Origin: Balanoglossus misakiensis
Taxonomy: Eukaryota > Hemichordata
Direction: 5' to 3'
Length of the DNA: 64,000 nucleotides
Assembly (NCBI GenBank): GCA_040954595.2
Contig: CM082584.2
Coordinates: 13,826,001-13,890,000 of the forward strand
Part shown: positions 60,701 to 64,000 of the stretch, in pieces
Numbering within the stretch: position 1 is the first letter of the stretch
Layout: the number at the start of each line of letters is the position of its first letter
Position numbers and translations under genes: made by a program
Notes under the pieces: model-generated
What the model was told of the DNA's origin: nothing
The model's input: only the letters and a program-made list of their open reading frames with translations
Database searches by the model: none

Positions 60701-63700
60701 AACCCCTTCTTCGACCGCCAGGTTACCACCGGGAGCTGGAGGGCCAAACCTGATACCCAACCCCTGCTTCGACCGCCAGGTTACCACCGGGAGCTGGAGG
60801 GCCAAACCTGATACCCAACCCCTTCTTCGACCGCCAGGTTACCACCGGGAGCTGGAGGGCCAAACCTGATACCCAAACCCTGCTTCGACCGCCAGGTTAC
60901 CACCGGGAGCTGGAGGGCCAAACCTGATACCCAACCCCTGCTTCGACCGCCAGGTTACCACCGGGAGCTGGAGGGCCAAACCTGATACCCAACCCCTTCT
61001 TCGACCGCCAGGTTACCACCGGGAGCTGGAGGGCCAAACCTGATACCCAACCCCTGCTTCGACCGCCAGGTTACCACCGGGAGCTGGAGGGCCAAACCTG
61101 ATACCCAACCCCTGCTTCGACCGCCAGGTTACCACCGGGAGCTGGAGGGCCAAACCTGATACCCAACCCCTGCTTCGACCGCCAGGTTACCACCGGGAGC
61201 TGGAGGGCAAACCTGATACCCAACCCCTGCTTCGACCGCCAGGTTACCACCGGGAGCTGGAGGGCCAAACCTGATACCCAACCCTGCTTCGACCGCCAGG
61301 TTACCACCGGGAGCTGGAGGGCAAACCTGATACCCAACCCCTGCTTCGACCGCCAGGTTACCACCGGGAGCTGGAGGGCAAACCTGATACCCAACCCCTG
61401 CTTCGACCGCCAGGTTACCACCGGGAGCTGGAGGGCAAACCTGATACCCAACCCCTGCTTCGACCGCCAGGTTACCACCGGGAGCTGGAGGGCAAACCTG
61501 ATACCCAACCCCTGCTTCGACCGCCAGGTTACCACCGGGAGCTGGAGGGCCAAACCTGATACCCAACCCCTGCTTCGACCGCCAGGTTACCACCGGGAGC
61601 TGGAGGGCCAAACCTGATACCCAACCCCTGCTTCGACCGCCAGGTTACCACCGGGAGCTGGAGGGCAAACCTGATACCCAACCCCTGCTTCGACCGCCAG
61701 GTTACCACCGGGAGCTGGAGGGCAAACCTGATACCCAACCCCTGCTTCGACCGCCAGGTTACCACCGGGAGCTGGAGGGCAAACCTGATACCCAACCCCT
61801 GCTTCGACCGCCAGGTTACCACCGGGAGCTGGAGGGCAAACCTGATACCCAACCCCTGCTTCGACCGCCAGGTTACCACCGGGAGCTGGAGGGCAAACCT
61901 GATACCCAACCCCTGCTTCGACCGCCAGGTTACCACCGGGAGCTGGAGGGCAAAACCTGATACCCAACCCCTGCTTCGACCGCCAGGTTACCACCGGGAG
62001 CTGGAGGGCAAACCTGATACCCAACCCCTGCTTCGACCGCCAGGTTACCACCGGGAGCTGGAGGGCAAACCTGATACCCAACCCCTGCTTCGACCGCCAG
62101 GTTACCACCGGGAGCTGGAGGGCAAAACCTGATACCCAACCCCTGCTTCGACCGCCAGGTTACCACCGGGAGCTGGAGGGCAAACCTGATACCCAACCCC
62201 TGCTTCGACCGCCAGGTTACCACCGGGAGCTGGAGGGCAAAACCTGATACCCAACCCCTGCTTCGACCGCCAGGTTACCACCGGGAGCTGGAGGGCAAAC
62301 CTGATACCCAACCCCTGCTTCGACCGCCAGGTTACCACCGGGAGCTGGAGGGCAAACCTGATACCCAACCCCTGCTTCGACCGCCAGGTTACCACCGGGA
62401 GCTGGAGGGCAAACCTGATACCCAACCCCTGCTTCGACCGCCAGGTTACCACCGGGAGCTGGAGGGCAAACCTGATACCCAACCCCTGCTTCGACCGCCA
62501 GGTTACCACCGGGAGCTGGAGGGCAAACCTGATACCCAACCCCTGCTTCGACCGCCAGGTTACCACCGGGAGCTGGAGGGCAAAACCTGATACCCAACCC
62601 CTGCTTCGACCGCCAGGTTACCACCGGGAGCTGGAGGGCAAAACCTGATACCCAACCCCTGCTTCGACCGCCAGGTTACCACCGGGAGCTGGAGGGCAAA
62701 ACCTGATACCCAACCCCTGCTTCGACCGCCAGGTTACCACCGGGAGCTGGAGGGCAAAACCTGATACCCAACCCCTGCTTCGACCGCCAGGTTACCACCG
62801 GGAGCTGGAGGGCAAAACCTGATACCCAACCCCTGCTTCGACCGCCAGGTTACCACCGGGAGCTGGAGGGCAAAACCTGATACCCAACCCCTGCTTCGAC
62901 CGCCAGGTTACCACCGGGAGCTGGAGGGCAAACCTGATACCCAACCCCTTCTTCGACCGCCAGGTTACCACCGGGAGCTGGAGGGCAAAACCTGATACCC
63001 AACCCCTGCTTCGACCGCCAGGTTACCACCGGGAGCTGGAGGGCAAACCTGATACCCAACCCCTTCTTCGACCGCCAGGTTACCACCGGGAGCTGGAGGG
63101 CAAACCTGATACCCAACCCCTGCTTCGACCGCCAGGTTACCACCGGGAGCTGGAGGGCAAACCTGATACCCAACCCCTTCTTCGACCGCCAGGTTACCAC
63201 CGGGAGCTGGAGGGCAAACCTGATACCCAACCCCTTCTTCGACCGCCAGGTTACCACCGGGAGCTGGAGGGCAAAACCTGATACCCAACCCCTTCTTCGA
63301 CCGCCAGGTTACCACCGGGAGCTGGAGGGCAAACCTGATACCCAACCCCTTCTTCGACCGCCAGGTTACCACCGGGAGCTGGAGGGCAAACCTGATACCC
63401 AACCCCTTCTTCGACCGCCAGGTTACCACCGGGAGCTGGAGGGCAAACCTGATACCCAACCCCTTCTTCGACCGCCAGGTTACCACCGGGAGCTGGAGGG
63501 CAAACCTGATACCCAACCCCTTCTTCGACCGCCAGGTTACCACCGGGAGCTGGAGGGCAAACCTGATACCCAACCCCTTCTTCGACCGCCAGGTTACCAC
63601 CGGGAGCTGGAGGGCAAACCTGATACCCAACCCCTTCTTCGACCGCCAGGTTACCACCGGGAGCTGGAGGGCAAACCTGATACCCAACCCCTTCTTCGAC

Positions 63701-64000
63701 CGCCAGGTTACCACCGGGAGCTGGAGGGCAAACCTGATACCCAACCCCTTCTTCGACCGCCAGGTTACCACCGGGAGCTGGAGGGCAAACCTGATACCCA
63801 ACCCCTTCTTCGACCGCCAGGTTACCACCGGGAGCTGGAGGGCAAACCTGATACCCAACCCCTTCTTCGACCGCCAGGTTACCACCGGGAGCTGGAGGGC
63901 AAACCTGATACCCAACCCCTTCTTCGACCGCCAGGTTACCACCGGGAGCTGGAGGGCAAACCTGATACCCAACCCCTTCTTCGACCGCCAGGTTACCACC
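54780..64000 (+). repeat. 57/58-bp GC-rich minisatellite, about 160 copies, continuing past the window
   Basis: The unit is built from AAACCTGATACCCAACCCCT, TCTTCGACCGCCACGTTACC and ACCGGAAGTTGGAGGGC (57 bp). The first ~31 units keep exactly 57 bp. From about 56575 most units have 58 bp through one extra A or C at the AAACC or GGGC junctions. Variants occur in blocks: GGAGGCC (55145-55605), CAGGTT/GGGAGCTGG (from 56350), AAACCCTG (56812-57445), GGCCAAACC (58780-60390), CCCTGCTTCG (60760-62940). The long ORFs on both strands arise because a 57-bp unit without stops stays open; they are not genes. Confidence 0.97.

Overview
The window is nuclear DNA from an animal. Coding sequence is split into many exons with GT-AG introns, separated by AT-rich introns and intergenic DNA, and the genes are metazoan families: a LAP-type LRR/PDZ scaffold, a Disabled adaptor and calreticulin ending in HDEL. 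The TTAGGG-type telomere-like tract, the intron density and the frequent TACATGTA-like words fit a marine invertebrate. A hemichordate, amphioxus or another non-vertebrate deuterostome seems most likely, but a lophotrochozoan cannot be excluded from sequence alone.

Positions 1-28 kb hold two genes on the + strand. The 3' part of an ERBIN/LRRC7-like gene (exons 138-4989, eight exons, 811 residues visible, ending in a class I PDZ domain) is cut off at its 5' side by the window edge. It is followed by a complete Disabled gene (coding exons 16845-24697, twelve exons, about 950 residues). That gene combines a PTB domain, a Dab1-like YQVP tyrosine motif and a long Dab2-like tail rich in DPF/NPF and proline motifs. 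Small DNA elements lie between and inside the genes: a tandem pair of perfect-TSD hairpins, and TTAA-flanked MITEs.

Positions 28.5-35 kb hold a complete nine-exon calreticulin gene (414 residues). Its upstream region carries an exact ER stress response element (CCAAT-N9-CCACG on the minus strand) and a TATA box. Intron 1 contains a 587-bp long-inverted-repeat element with a 9-bp target-site duplication.

Positions 35-38 kb are mostly non-coding, with one weak candidate first exon. From about 38 kb to the end the window is repeats: two (CATA)n/(TATG)n microsatellites in opposite orientation, then a 13.8-kb array of about 43 satellite monomers (about 281 bp, with a longer form of about 390 bp). 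The array is bracketed by two diverged copies of the same ~1-kb tail. Then come a telomere-like tract, five copies of a 46-bp GC-rich repeat, and more than 9.2 kb of a 57/58-bp GC-rich minisatellite that runs off the window. Each satellite monomer looks like an intron/exon unit (polypyrimidine-TTAG, about 148 nt, CAG-GTTTGC), and the tail-plus-monomer layout resembles a non-autonomous Helitron-like element whose internal repeats have expanded. This repeat complex is the most unusual part of the window.

The three genes do not form an operon. ERBIN-like and Disabled proteins are both cortical or endocytic scaffolds, whereas calreticulin is an ER lumen chaperone; I see no evidence that they act together.
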